Shown here one piece after another: positions 8,003 to 16,067 of a DNA stretch of 64,000 nucleotides. This DNA is from Verrucomicrobiales bacterium (lineage in GTDB: Bacteria > Verrucomicrobiota > Verrucomicrobiia > Methylacidiphilales > JAAUTS01). A program made the translations under genes and the position numbers. The stretch lies in the NCBI GenBank assembly GCA_031256975.1, contig JAIRPN010000005.1, positions 62,001 to 126,000 of the forward strand, in the 5' to 3' direction. Position 1 is the stretch's first letter. Each line of letters opens with the position of its first letter. A model generated the notes under the pieces. The model was not told where the DNA came from, did no database searches, and saw nothing but the letters and a program-made list of their open reading frames with translations.

Positions 8003-9403
8003 ATGGCTGAATTGAAAGTCCATCCCATCAGACGCATCGACGCGGAACTCGAGATTCCCGGCGACAAAAGCATTTCCCACCGTTCGGTAATCCTGGGCGG
8101 TTTCGCCGACGGGGAAACCCGCATCACCGGGTTCCTGCCCAGCGGCGACTGTCTTGCCAGCCTGGCAGCGATGCAGGCGATGGGAGTGGAAATCGACACC
8201 ATCGACCGCACCAGCTACATCGTGCACGGTCGCGGCGGCAAGCTGCGCGCCCCCGCCGAATCCCTCGATTGCGGCAACTCCGGCACCACCATCCGGCTAT
8301 TGGCGGGTTTGGTCGCGGGACAACCCTTCACCACCCGCATGTTCGGCGACGCCTCGTTGAGCAAGCGCCCGATGAAACGCATTGTCGACCCGCTAACCAC
8401 GATGGGCGCCATCCTCACCTGCGAGGGTGAAAACCTGCGCCCGCCACTGGTGGTGAAAGGCGGAGCGCTAAAGCCGATCCATTACAAAATGCCGGTGGCC
8501 AGCGCGCAGTTGAAATCAGCAATCCTGCTGGCCGGGTTGCAGGCCAACGGCCAGACCGTGGTGGAACAACCGGAAGTCTGCCGCGACCACACCGAGCGCA
8601 TGTTGCAACATTTCGGCGCCAGCATCCGTCCCGGTGAAAAACGCATCGAGATTTACGGCAATACCACGCTAAACGGGAAAGACCTCCATGTGCCGGGCGA
8701 TTTCTCCTCGGCCGCTTTCTGGCTGGTCGCCGCGGCGGCAATGCCGGGCGGTCGCCTGGTGTTGAACAAGATCGGCCTGAACCCGACCCGCACCGCGCTG
8801 CTGAACGTGCTGATGCGCATGGGCGCGCAGATCAAGGAAAACGTCGAATGCAACGATTTCGAACCCTACGGCACCTTGCGCATTGAGGAAGGCGGCAAAC
8901 TGAAAGGCACCACCATCGGCGGCGAGGAAATTCCGAACCTGATTGACGAATTGCCGATCATCGCCGTCGCGGGCGCACTGGCGGAAGGCACCACCATCAT
9001 CAAGGACGCGCAGGAATTGCGCGTCAAGGAATCCGACCGTATCGCCACCGTGGCGCATCACTTGCGCGAGTTCGGCGTCACCGTTGATGAAAAACCGGAC
9101 GGCATGATCATTTATGGTGGCAACCCGATCCGTTCCGCCAAGGTCGAGAGCCGTCACGACCACCGCATCGCCATGGCCTTTAGCATCCTCGCCTTGTTCG
9201 CCGACGCACCGTCGCTGATCGAGGACACCGATTGCATCGCCACCTCCTACCCGACTTTCGAACAGCATCTCGCGCAGGTCGTCGCCGGTGACGTCGCCGG
9301 AAAATTCCGCATCGGCGCCAGTCTGGTCAACAAGGTGAAACGGCTGGTAAAATCCGGCCCGCAGAAAAAGGCCGCCAACGACGAAACCTCCGAGAAGGAA
9401 TAA
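8003..9403 (+). CDS. aroA: 3-Phosphoshikimate 1-carboxyvinyltransferase (EPSP synthase)
   Basis: 466 residues from the ATG of MAELKVHPI; an upstream TTG at 7967 is less likely. Motifs are the N-terminal PGDKSISHRSVIL, LDCGNSGTTIRLLAG, ELRVKESDRIA and RHDHRIAMAFSILAL. It joins shikimate 3-phosphate and phosphoenolpyruvate in the chorismate pathway. A C-terminal extension of roughly 30 polar residues (RLVKSGPQKKAANDETSEKE) goes beyond the usual end. cmk follows 5 bases downstream, so the two are translationally linked. Confidence 0.96.
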   Translation: MAELKVHPIRRIDAELEIPGDKSISHRSVILGGFADGETRITGFLPSGDCLASLAAMQAMGVEIDTIDRTSYIVHGRGGKLRAPAESLDCGNSGTTIRLLAGLVAGQPFTTRMFGDASLSKRPMKRIVDPLTTMGAILTCEGENLRPPLVVKGGALKPIHYKMPVASAQLKSAILLAGLQANGQTVVEQPEVCRDHTERMLQHFGASIRPGEKRIEIYGNTTLNGKDLHVPGDFSSAAFWLVAAAAMPGGRLVLNKIGLNPTRTALLNVLMRMGAQIKENVECNDFEPYGTLRIEEGGKLKGTTIGGEEIPNLIDELPIIAVAGALAEGTTIIKDAQELRVKESDRIATVAHHLREFGVTVDEKPDGMIIYGGNPIRSAKVESRHDHRIAMAFSILALFADAPSLIEDTDCIATSYPTFEQHLAQVVAGDVAGKFRIGASLVNKVKRLVKSGPQKKAANDETSEKE

Positions 9404-9408
9404 AACCC

Positions 9409-10071
9409 ATGTTGAATCCCGTAGTCGCCATCGACGGCCCCGCCGCCTCCGGTAAAAGCACCGTGGCCCGCAAACTGGCCGCCAAGTTGAATTTCGTGTA
9501 CGTCGATACCGGCGCCATGTACCGCGCCTTCGCCTGGCTGGCCTTGGAAAAAAATATCGATCCCGCCGACCGCGCCGCCATTAGCGGCTTATTGGAATCG
9601 GTCAAATTCGAGCTCGCCATTAGCGGCGGCGCGATTGCCATGAAGCTCAACGGCACTGACCCGGCACCGTTCATCCGCGAGGAACGCATCAATGCCGCGG
9701 TGTCCAAGATCGCCGCCATTCCCGAATTGCGCGAACGCCTGGTCATCGAACAACGCAAACTGCGCAACCTTTCGCCGCTGGTGATGGAAGGCCGCGACAT
9801 CGGCACCGTGGTCTTCACCGACACTATTTTCAAGTTCTTCCTCGACGCCGACCCGGTGATCCGCGCCCAGCGCCGCCAACTGCAGGGCCAGGCCGACGCC
9901 ATCACCAAGCGCGACCAACAGGACAGCAACCGCGCCGTTGCCCCGCTCACCAAGGCCGCCGACGCCACCTTGGTCGACGCCACCTACGACGACGCCGACG
10001 CCATCGTCGGCAAAATCCTGCAAATCTGCCGCGACAAAGGCTTGTCGCAGGCCAAGGTGGACGCCTTATAA
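9409..10071 (+). CDS. cmk: Cytidylate kinase
   Basis: 220 residues. The P-loop is AIDGPAASGKSTVARKLA at the N-terminus, followed by the CMP-binding VDTGAMYRAFAWLAL and MEGRDIGTVVFTD, then the LID-type segment RAQRRQLQGQ. It phosphorylates CMP and dCMP. An aroA-cmk arrangement is common in bacteria, and plsC follows 12 bases later, continuing the operon. Confidence 0.95.
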   Translation: MLNPVVAIDGPAASGKSTVARKLAAKLNFVYVDTGAMYRAFAWLALEKNIDPADRAAISGLLESVKFELAISGGAIAMKLNGTDPAPFIREERINAAVSKIAAIPELRERLVIEQRKLRNLSPLVMEGRDIGTVVFTDTIFKFFLDADPVIRAQRRQLQGQADAITKRDQQDSNRAVAPLTKAADATLVDATYDDADAIVGKILQICRDKGLSQAKVDAL

Positions 10072-10083
10072 TACCCGCCAACC

Positions 10084-10704
10084 ATGAGCGCCCTTTGGTT
10101 CAGATTTTGCCGTGGCCTGTGCCAGATTTATTTCCGGCTGTTCCATCACATCCGTTATATCGGTCTCGATAACATTCCCAAGGAAGGCGGCTTTTTCATC
10201 GCGTCCAACCATGAAAGTTTCTTCGACCCGCCGGCCGTGGGTGGTGATGTCGAGCGGAAGATGTTCTTTCTCGCCCGCAAGTCCCTGTTCAAACCGCCGA
10301 TCATGGACAAACTTTTGCCGACCATTCGCGCCCTGCCGGTCGACCAGGAAAAACCGGACATGACCGGGCTCAAGCGCATCATCGACATCGCCAAGAACGG
10401 CGACGGTGTGCTGTTGTTCCCCGAGGGCAGCCGTACCGAGGACGGCAACCTGCAACCCGCCGCCCCCGGCCTCGGCCTCGCCATCGCCAAGAGCGGCGCG
10501 CTGGTGATTCCCGCCCGCATCTTCGGCGCCTTTGCCGCCTGGCCGCGCCATGGCAAACCCAGACTGTTCAAGCCGATCACCGTGGTTTACGGCAAACCCA
10601 TTTCCTTCAAGGATTCCCCTCATGTTCAAGGGAAAAACTACCAGGCGATCAGCGACGAGGTCATGGCTGCCATCGGCCAATTGCAGGTTGACCAAAGCCA
10701 ATAG
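10084..10704 (+). CDS. plsC: 1-Acyl-sn-glycerol-3-phosphate acyltransferase family protein
   Basis: 206 residues with the acyltransferase blocks in order: NHESFFDP (catalytic His and Asp), a block II region around LARKSLFKPPIM, and FPEGSRTEDG (block III, glycerol-phosphate binding). PlsC makes phosphatidic acid at the membrane. It ends the hisC-to-plsC operon. The downstream 286 bases hold no gene but a phased TTGGAA array. Other acyltransferases of the same superfamily cannot be excluded. Confidence 0.88.
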   Translation: MSALWFRFCRGLCQIYFRLFHHIRYIGLDNIPKEGGFFIASNHESFFDPPAVGGDVERKMFFLARKSLFKPPIMDKLLPTIRALPVDQEKPDMTGLKRIIDIAKNGDGVLLFPEGSRTEDGNLQPAAPGLGLAIAKSGALVIPARIFGAFAAWPRHGKPRLFKPITVVYGKPISFKDSPHVQGKNYQAISDEVMAAIGQLQVDQSQ

Positions 10705-10711
10705 CATCCCT

Positions 10712-10921
10712 TTCCAAAGTCTTTGGAAGGGTCGCCCATAAGCCGGTGCAATCCTGCATCAATCCTTGGAAAACCGTACACAACCCTTGGAAACCCATAC
10801 AAAAGGCTTGGAAAACGGTTTCCAGACCCTTTGGAAGAGTTGCACCACCTTTGGTAGCCCTTTCCACAGGTTTTGTACGCGGTGCACCCCTCTTTGGAAG
10901 GAGCGTAGAAAAGTTTTGGAA
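10712..10921. repeat. Phased TTGGAA array between plsC and gcvT
   Basis: The stretch opens with a near-perfect hairpin (CTTTCCAAAG TC TTTGGAAGG at 10711-10731). The word TTGGAA then recurs at 10766, 10787, 10808, 10831, a degenerate TTGGTA at 10851, then 10894 and 10916. Spacings cluster at 20-23 bases or twice that, close to two helical turns. The spacer sequences differ, so this is not a simple tandem repeat. Because the period is near 21 bases, open frames run through it, but no credible protein is encoded. Function unknown. Confidence 0.7.
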
Positions 10922-10990
10922 AAACAACATTTCGAGGACAAATGCTACCTGTCATTGACAGTCCATTGTCGTCCCTTAGTATTTGCCCTT

Positions 10991-12103
10991 ATGGCTGATC
11001 AATCTTCCCTGTTGCAAACTCCGCTCGCCGAAAAACACCAGTCCCTTGGCGCCAAAATGGTGGAATTCGGTGGCTGGCTGATGCCGGTGCAATATTCCGG
11101 CATCCTGCAGGAACATCAGGCGGTGCGCACCGCTGCCGGCTTGTTCGACATCAGCCACATGGGCGAATTCCTGATCAAGGGTCCCAGCTCCGAGGCCTGG
11201 CTTAACTCCGTGCTGAGCAATGACATCCGCGCCATTTCACCGGGCCACGGCCAGTATACCCTGATGCCCAATGAGGCCGGCGGTGTGGTGGACGACCTGT
11301 ATATTTACCGCCTCGAGGACCAGGTTTATCTGGCCATCGTCAATGCCTCGGAAATCGACAAGGATTTCGCCTGGTTGCAAAAGAAACTGGTACCGAATGT
11401 AAGCCTTGAGAATGTCAGCAAGGATTACGCCGGGCTGGCCTTGCAAGGCCCGAAAGCCGAGCTGATTTTGTACCGTGTGTTCGAGGGCGAATTCCGCCGT
11501 ATCAAGCGCAACCAGCTGATGCTCTCGACTTACAAGGACCATCCGGTGCTGGTCGCCCGCACCGGTTACACCGGCGAGGAAGGTTATGAATTTTTCTGTC
11601 CTGCCGAGATCGCCGCGACACTGTGGGACCATCTGCTCGCCGCGGGCGCGCCGTTTGGCTGCGTACCCGCCGGACTCGGCGCGCGTGACACCCTGCGGCT
11701 GGAGGCCTGTTACCCGTTATACGGCCATGAATTGAGCCAGGGCATCTCGCCCCTGGAAGCCGGGCTCAGCTACTTCGTCAGCTTTGACAAACCCGAACGT
11801 TTCACCGGCAAGGAAAGCCTGCGCGCGCAAAAGGACGCGGGAATCCCGCGCCGCAGCGTGGCTTTCGAGATGAGCGGCCCTTCCGCCCCGCCCCGCGCCC
11901 AGTACGCGGTGCACGCCAACGGCGAAAAGATCGGCGAGGTCACCAGCGGCGGCGTCTCGCCCACGTTGAAAAAGAATATCGGCCTGGCATTGGTCGCCAG
12001 CACCCACGCCAAGGTCGGCAACAAAATCGAGATCGAGATTCGCGACAAGCGTTATCCGGCGCTAATCGTGAAAAAACCGTTCTACAACAACATCCAGAAA
12101 TAA
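10991..12103 (+). CDS. gcvT: Glycine cleavage system T protein (aminomethyltransferase)
   Basis: 370 residues from ATG at 10991. The frame is open back to 10766 only because it crosses the TTGGAA array, so the longer start is rejected. The family start [22 protein letters not shown] is present in shorter form, followed by FDISHMGEF, the folate-binding region [22 protein letters not shown], and [14 protein letters not shown]. GcvT moves the aminomethyl carbon of glycine from the lipoyl arm of GcvH to tetrahydrofolate. gcvH follows after 2 bases. No glycine riboswitch is recognisable upstream, and gcvP is not in the window. Confidence 0.96.
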   Translation: MADQSSLLQTPLAEKHQSLGAKMVEFGGWLMPVQYSGILQEHQAVRTAAGLFDISHMGEFLIKGPSSEAWLNSVLSNDIRAISPGHGQYTLMPNEAGGVVDDLYIYRLEDQVYLAIVNASEIDKDFAWLQKKLVPNVSLENVSKDYAGLALQGPKAELILYRVFEGEFRRIKRNQLMLSTYKDHPVLVARTGYTGEEGYEFFCPAEIAATLWDHLLAAGAPFGCVPAGLGARDTLRLEACYPLYGHELSQGISPLEAGLSYFVSFDKPERFTGKESLRAQKDAGIPRRSVAFEMSGPSAPPRAQYAVHANGEKIGEVTSGGVSPTLKKNIGLALVASTHAKVGNKIEIEIRDKRYPALIVKKPFYNNIQK

Positions 12104-12105
12104 TC

Positions 12106-12489
12106 ATGAGCAACAACACCCCTGACAATCTGAAATACGCCGAGACCCATGAATGGGTTTTGGAACAAAACGGCATCGCCACCGTCGGCATCACCGACCA
12201 CGCGCAGGCCGAGCTTAGCGACGTGGTTTTCGTCGAACTGCCCGCCATTGGCAAGAAACTGGCCGCCAAGTCCCCGGCCGCCATCGTCGAGAGCGTCAAG
12301 GCCGCGTCCGACATCTATGCCCCGGTCGCCGGCGAAGTGGTGGAAGTAAATACCGCCCTCAGCAGCGACCCTGCGCTGGTCAACCAGTCGCCTTACGAGC
12401 AAGGCTGGATCTTCAAATTGAAAATTTCCGACCCCAACGAGCTTTCTTCACTGCTGGACGCCGCCGCTTACAGCGCAAAGCTTGGCTAA
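12106..12489 (+). CDS. gcvH: Glycine cleavage system H protein
   Basis: 127 residues, normal length. Motifs are [20 protein letters not shown] and the lipoylation site [19 protein letters not shown], where the lysine in ESVKAAS receives the lipoyl group, followed by [14 protein letters not shown]. GcvH shuttles the aminomethyl group between GcvP and GcvT. The gene sits 2 bases after gcvT, a single translational unit. Confidence 0.97.
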   Translation: MSNNTPDNLKYAETHEWVLEQNGIATVGITDHAQAELSDVVFVELPAIGKKLAAKSPAAIVESVKAASDIYAPVAGEVVEVNTALSSDPALVNQSPYEQGWIFKLKISDPNELSSLLDAAAYSAKLG

Positions 12490-12515
12490 GCGGAAAATTG
12501 GTCTACATTGGCTGC

Positions 12516-13115
12516 ATGTCCGAAAAAATCACACACACGCTGGTTGCCGCCGATTTGCTCGAGTGGTCGGTCTATTCGCCAACGGTCAAAACCGAATTAT
12601 ACTCCCACGCCCTGGTCTCGGATGAGAAAGTCGTGCTGGTCGACCCGGTATTGCCCGACGCCGCGACACTGACCGCCATCAACAAACTCGGTACTCCCGG
12701 GGTGATCCTGCTGACCAGCGGCAACCACGAGCGTTCCGCCCGTGAAGTGGCGAAATTCCTGCATATCCCGGTGGCTTCCCCCGCCCTGGCGGTGAAGGAA
12801 TTCGGTTTCAAGCCGGACATCATCGTCGACGACCTCAAGCAAATCTACGGCATTAACCCGGTGTCCTTGTCCGGCGCGGGGATCGGCGAACACGGTTACT
12901 ACTGCCCGCAAAGCCGGATTCTGGTGCTTGGCGACGCCATCCTGAACCTGCCCGACGGACCGGTGGTGTTGCCGGACAAATACTGCACCGATTCCAAGCA
13001 GCTTAAAACCTCGTTGACCAAGTTGCTGTCGCTGGATATCTCCATCCTTGCCTTCGCGCATGGCAAGGCGATCAAGAACCCGGCGGCGCAACTCAAAACC
13101 CTGCTCGCCGCCTGA
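12516..13115 (+). CDS. Metallo-beta-lactamase-fold-like protein, probable degenerate metal site
   Basis: About 199 residues from the ATG at 12516. The sequence resembles a small MBL-fold domain: strands EKVVLVDPVLP and GVILLTSGNHERSAREVAKFL stand where MBL proteins have the HxHxDH loop, then an SRILVLGDAIL-type motif and a C-terminal AFAHGKAI. The loop reads GNHERSA, so only one of the usual histidines and no Asp-His pair is present. Metal hydrolase activity is therefore doubtful. It overlaps the next gene by one base (TGATG) and follows gcvH by 26 bases, so all four are probably one transcript. Confidence 0.55.
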   Translation: MSEKITHTLVAADLLEWSVYSPTVKTELYSHALVSDEKVVLVDPVLPDAATLTAINKLGTPGVILLTSGNHERSAREVAKFLHIPVASPALAVKEFGFKPDIIVDDLKQIYGINPVSLSGAGIGEHGYYCPQSRILVLGDAILNLPDGPVVLPDKYCTDSKQLKTSLTKLLSLDISILAFAHGKAIKNPAAQLKTLLAA

Positions 13116-13951
13116 TGAAAAAACTGTTGTTCCTCTGCCTGGCCACCTTGCTGGCCACGCTGCCACTCCCCGCGCAAACTTCCGCCGGACGGCTCAAACC
13201 CAATCTGGCGGGCGAAGCCTTGCCCCTGCCGATTGCCAAGCAAATCGGCCTGTTCTTCACCAATCTCCAGAACAACAACGTCAAGCACGCCTACGACGAC
13301 CTGTTCAAGGGCACCCGCCAATCGTCCGACAGTGACCTGATCAATGATTTCGTCACCATGACCAACAACACGATCGGCAAATTCGGCAACATCGATTCCT
13401 ACGAGTTGATCGACACCCGCAGCTTTGGCTCGCGCCTGCTGGCGGTTGCCTATCTCACCCGCCATCATGACAAATTCTATCGCTGGCAGTTCATCTACCA
13501 ATCCGCCAACGGCAGCGACTGGCTGTTGAACAACATGGCGGTCGACGACCTGCGCGCCTTTCTGCCGTCCTATCCCACCAACCTGCCGCCGCCGGACAAC
13601 ATCCAGATCAAGATGGAAAAATTCTTCCTCTCGATCCAGAACCGCGCGATCGACAACGCCTTCAATGACATCACCAAGGGTTCCTCACTGGACGGCTCCG
13701 GCGAGCAAATTTCCGCCTTCATTTCCAAAACCAACCTGGCGCTGGCCAATTTCGGCGCGATGAAACAGTACGAATTGTTCGACAACCGACCCTTGGGCAA
13801 AAACCTGCGATTGCTCACCTATCTCAGCACCCTCGAGTTGCAGACCCTGCGCTGGCAATTCGTGTTCACTGTCGACAAGGACAACAAGTGGAACCTGCTG
13901 ACCATCCGCGTCGACGATCAGATCGCCGCCGGAATTATCAATAGCAATTAG
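13115..13951 (+). CDS. Secreted protein of unknown function with an internal duplication
   Basis: 278 residues with an N-terminal signal peptide (KKLLFLCLATLLATLPLPAQ). Two copies of a domain of roughly 110 residues can be aligned by eye. Copy one runs from FFTNLQNNNVKHAYDDL to WLLNNMAVDD. Copy two runs from FFLSIQNRAIDNAFNDI to WNLLTIRVDD. Shared positions include a central F(G/A)...YEL.D.R..G and RWQF(I/V)(Y/F). The layout resembles small alpha+beta domains of the DUF4019 / NTF2 type, but I do not recognise it with certainty. It overlaps the preceding MBL-like gene by one base, suggesting linked expression. Confidence 0.7.
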   Translation: MKKLLFLCLATLLATLPLPAQTSAGRLKPNLAGEALPLPIAKQIGLFFTNLQNNNVKHAYDDLFKGTRQSSDSDLINDFVTMTNNTIGKFGNIDSYELIDTRSFGSRLLAVAYLTRHHDKFYRWQFIYQSANGSDWLLNNMAVDDLRAFLPSYPTNLPPPDNIQIKMEKFFLSIQNRAIDNAFNDITKGSSLDGSGEQISAFISKTNLALANFGAMKQYELFDNRPLGKNLRLLTYLSTLELQTLRWQFVFTVDKDNKWNLLTIRVDDQIAAGIINSN

Positions 13952-13975
13952 CGGTTCCCGCCGCTAAACTCGAAC

Positions 13976-15943
13976 ATGCGCGGCGGCTTTGAAATCCTGC
14001 AAAACCTGGTCCTGCCCGATGCCTGGCAGGCCGAGGCCATCCAGCATTTGCGCCGCAATCGGGATGTCATCATTAGCGCCCCCACCGGTGCGGGAAAAAC
14101 CTTTGTCTTCGAGAAATACATCGAATCCGCCAATTTGCAAAAACAGGCGGTTTACAGCGTCCCCACCCGCGCACTCGCCAATGACAAATTTGCCGAATGG
14201 AAGAACCAAGGTTGGCGCGTCGGCATCATCACCGGCGACATCACCATCGACCCGGACGCACCGGTCGTGGTCGGCACCCTCGAAGCCTTGCAACACCGCA
14301 TCCTGCGCAGTAACCGCGTCGGACTGCTGGTCGTTGACGAATATCAATGGCTCGGCAACTTCGATCGCGGCAACCACTACGAAGGCTTGCTATTAGCGGC
14401 TCCGCCGCATGTACGCCTGCTCCTGATGAGCGGTTGCATTGCCAACCCGCAGGAAGTTGCAGAATGGCTGCAACGGCTTGGCCGCGACGTCGCCGTTGTC
14501 TCCCACAAGGAACGTCCCGTGCCCTTGGAAGAAGTCAACGCCGACTACCTCGCGAAGCGCGCGCCCAGTTCCATCGAAGGATTCTGGACACGACGGTTAG
14601 CGTCCGCCTTGCGCGACAACCTCGGCCCGGTGTTGGTCTTCGCCCCGCACCGCCGCGAAGCCGAACGCATCGCCCGCCAGGCGGCGCGCGAACTGCCTCC
14701 CTGCGAACCTCTTGCCATTAGCGACGAACAAAAAGCCCTGCTCACACCGGAATTGGGAAACCTGCTGCGCCTGCGCGTCGCCTACCACCACAGCGGCCTT
14801 ACCTACTCCCAACGCGCCGGAATCATCGAACCCTTGGCAAAAGCCGGGCAACTTCGGGTTGTGGTCGCCACCCTTGGCCTTAGCTCCGGCATCAACTTCT
14901 CCCTGCGCTCCGTCATGATCACCGCGCGCCGCTACAGCATCGGCGGCATCGAACAGGAAATCCAACCGCACGACCTCTTGCAAATGATCGGTCGCGCCGG
15001 ACGGCGCGGTCTCGACGAAACCGGCTACTACCTTGTCAGCCAGGACACTCCACGCATGAATGAGGCCCAGCCCATGCGGCTAAAACGCGCCACCCCGCTG
15101 CCGTGGTCCTTCATCCTCAATAAATTCATCAACGATTCCCCACACAACTGCGGTGAATTGGAAAAAGTATTCTTCTCCCGTCAAAATATCCCCCTTGGTT
15201 GCCACGAAACCTCCAAGTTGATCGTTAGCGAACTTCCCTGCAAACTCGCCACTGATACCGGACGCACCCGCTTGGTGCGCCGCAAACAACGTCCCTTCAA
15301 ACCCTGCAAACAATGCCCCCAGCGTCCGCATTGCCTCGAACTCGATCCGGCACCGACCCTGCTTTGGCAATGGCAGAAAATCGGCATTCTCGACAAGACG
15401 CTAAACGTCACACCGCGTGGCCGGATCGTCTCCTACTTCGCCACCGCCGAGGGCCTCGCCATTGGCGCCGCCCTCGAAGACGACAGCTACCACATCCAGG
15501 ACTTGATCATCGACTTGGCGAACCTGTTTTCCGCCGACCGTTTCGCGGGCAATGAACCCCGCTGGTCCGGGAGATTGGCGTTAGCCTGCCAGAAGGCTTA
15601 CGGGCGTTTCAGTATCGACGGCTATCTGCAATGGGGAGTTCCTCCGCAATACGGCTACGGCGCCAATGACGTCTTGCGTGAATTGCTCAACAAAACCCGC
15701 CGCAAGGGCCAACTCACCGGGGAACACAGCGGCATCGGCGACATCGACCGCCTGCTCACCGAATGGCTCAGCCTGCTCAACCAAATCACCCACGCCAACA
15801 CCGAAGGCCCGCCCCGCTGGCAGGAACTGCAAAGCGAAGCCCGCCAATGGCTGACCTTCCAGCAACTCAAACCCGTCCTCACCCTGCCCCCTCTGATTGC
15901 CGAGCAAAAGAAGCCCGTCAACCACCGGATCAGCTGGAGGTGA
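13976..15943 (+). CDS. Ski2-like superfamily 2 DNA/RNA helicase with a cysteine cluster
   Basis: 655 residues. Helicase motifs in order are Walker A SAPTGAGKT (about residues 34-42), Ia VPTRALAN, motif II VVDEYQW (DEYQ in place of DExH), motif III LLMSGCIA, motif IV LVFAPHRREAE, and V/VI VVATLGLSSGINF and MIGRAGRRGLDETGYY. After the motor comes a C-terminal region with FKPCKQCPQRPHCLE (C-x2-C-x5-C plus a nearby SELPCK), which could bind zinc or an iron-sulfur cluster. The closest general class is the archaeal Hel308 / Ski2 group, where such proteins unwind DNA or RNA 3' to 5'. The biological target is unknown. The start is the ATG right after two copies of the iterated TTAGCG word. Confidence 0.8.
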   Translation: MRGGFEILQNLVLPDAWQAEAIQHLRRNRDVIISAPTGAGKTFVFEKYIESANLQKQAVYSVPTRALANDKFAEWKNQGWRVGIITGDITIDPDAPVVVGTLEALQHRILRSNRVGLLVVDEYQWLGNFDRGNHYEGLLLAAPPHVRLLLMSGCIANPQEVAEWLQRLGRDVAVVSHKERPVPLEEVNADYLAKRAPSSIEGFWTRRLASALRDNLGPVLVFAPHRREAERIARQAARELPPCEPLAISDEQKALLTPELGNLLRLRVAYHHSGLTYSQRAGIIEPLAKAGQLRVVVATLGLSSGINFSLRSVMITARRYSIGGIEQEIQPHDLLQMIGRAGRRGLDETGYYLVSQDTPRMNEAQPMRLKRATPLPWSFILNKFINDSPHNCGELEKVFFSRQNIPLGCHETSKLIVSELPCKLATDTGRTRLVRRKQRPFKPCKQCPQRPHCLELDPAPTLLWQWQKIGILDKTLNVTPRGRIVSYFATAEGLAIGAALEDDSYHIQDLIIDLANLFSADRFAGNEPRWSGRLALACQKAYGRFSIDGYLQWGVPPQYGYGANDVLRELLNKTRRKGQLTGEHSGIGDIDRLLTEWLSLLNQITHANTEGPPRWQELQSEARQWLTFQQLKPVLTLPPLIAEQKKPVNHRISWR

Positions 15944-16026
15944 AGAAGAGTGAATGGTGAAATGAGCTACGGCTGACGCGGAAACTGACTCTTATTTCAC
16001 CACTCACTTTTCACCATTCACTCTTC
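15944..16026. repeat. Intergenic hairpin repeat, GAAGAGTGAATGGTGAA family (copy 1)
   Basis: Left arm GAAGAGTGAATGGTGAAATG (15944-15963) pairs with right arms TTTCACCACTCAC and TCACCATTCACTCTTC (16011-16026). The left arm begins immediately after the helicase stop codon. A related unit lies at 35800-35886. The arms can form a long hairpin in the transcript. Confidence 0.75.
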
Positions 16027-16067
16027 CTTGTCATCATCTGCGTCCTCGTCTAGCCTGTTTCTTTCCT

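Noticed and set aside
10766-10990. N-terminal extension of gcvT by 75 codons
   Set aside because: The stretch is open only because the TTGGAA array has a period near 21 bases. GcvT homology begins at [12 protein letters not shown] (10991).
10922-10990. Glycine riboswitch before gcvT
   Set aside because: No tandem GGAGAG / ACC aptamer pattern is visible.
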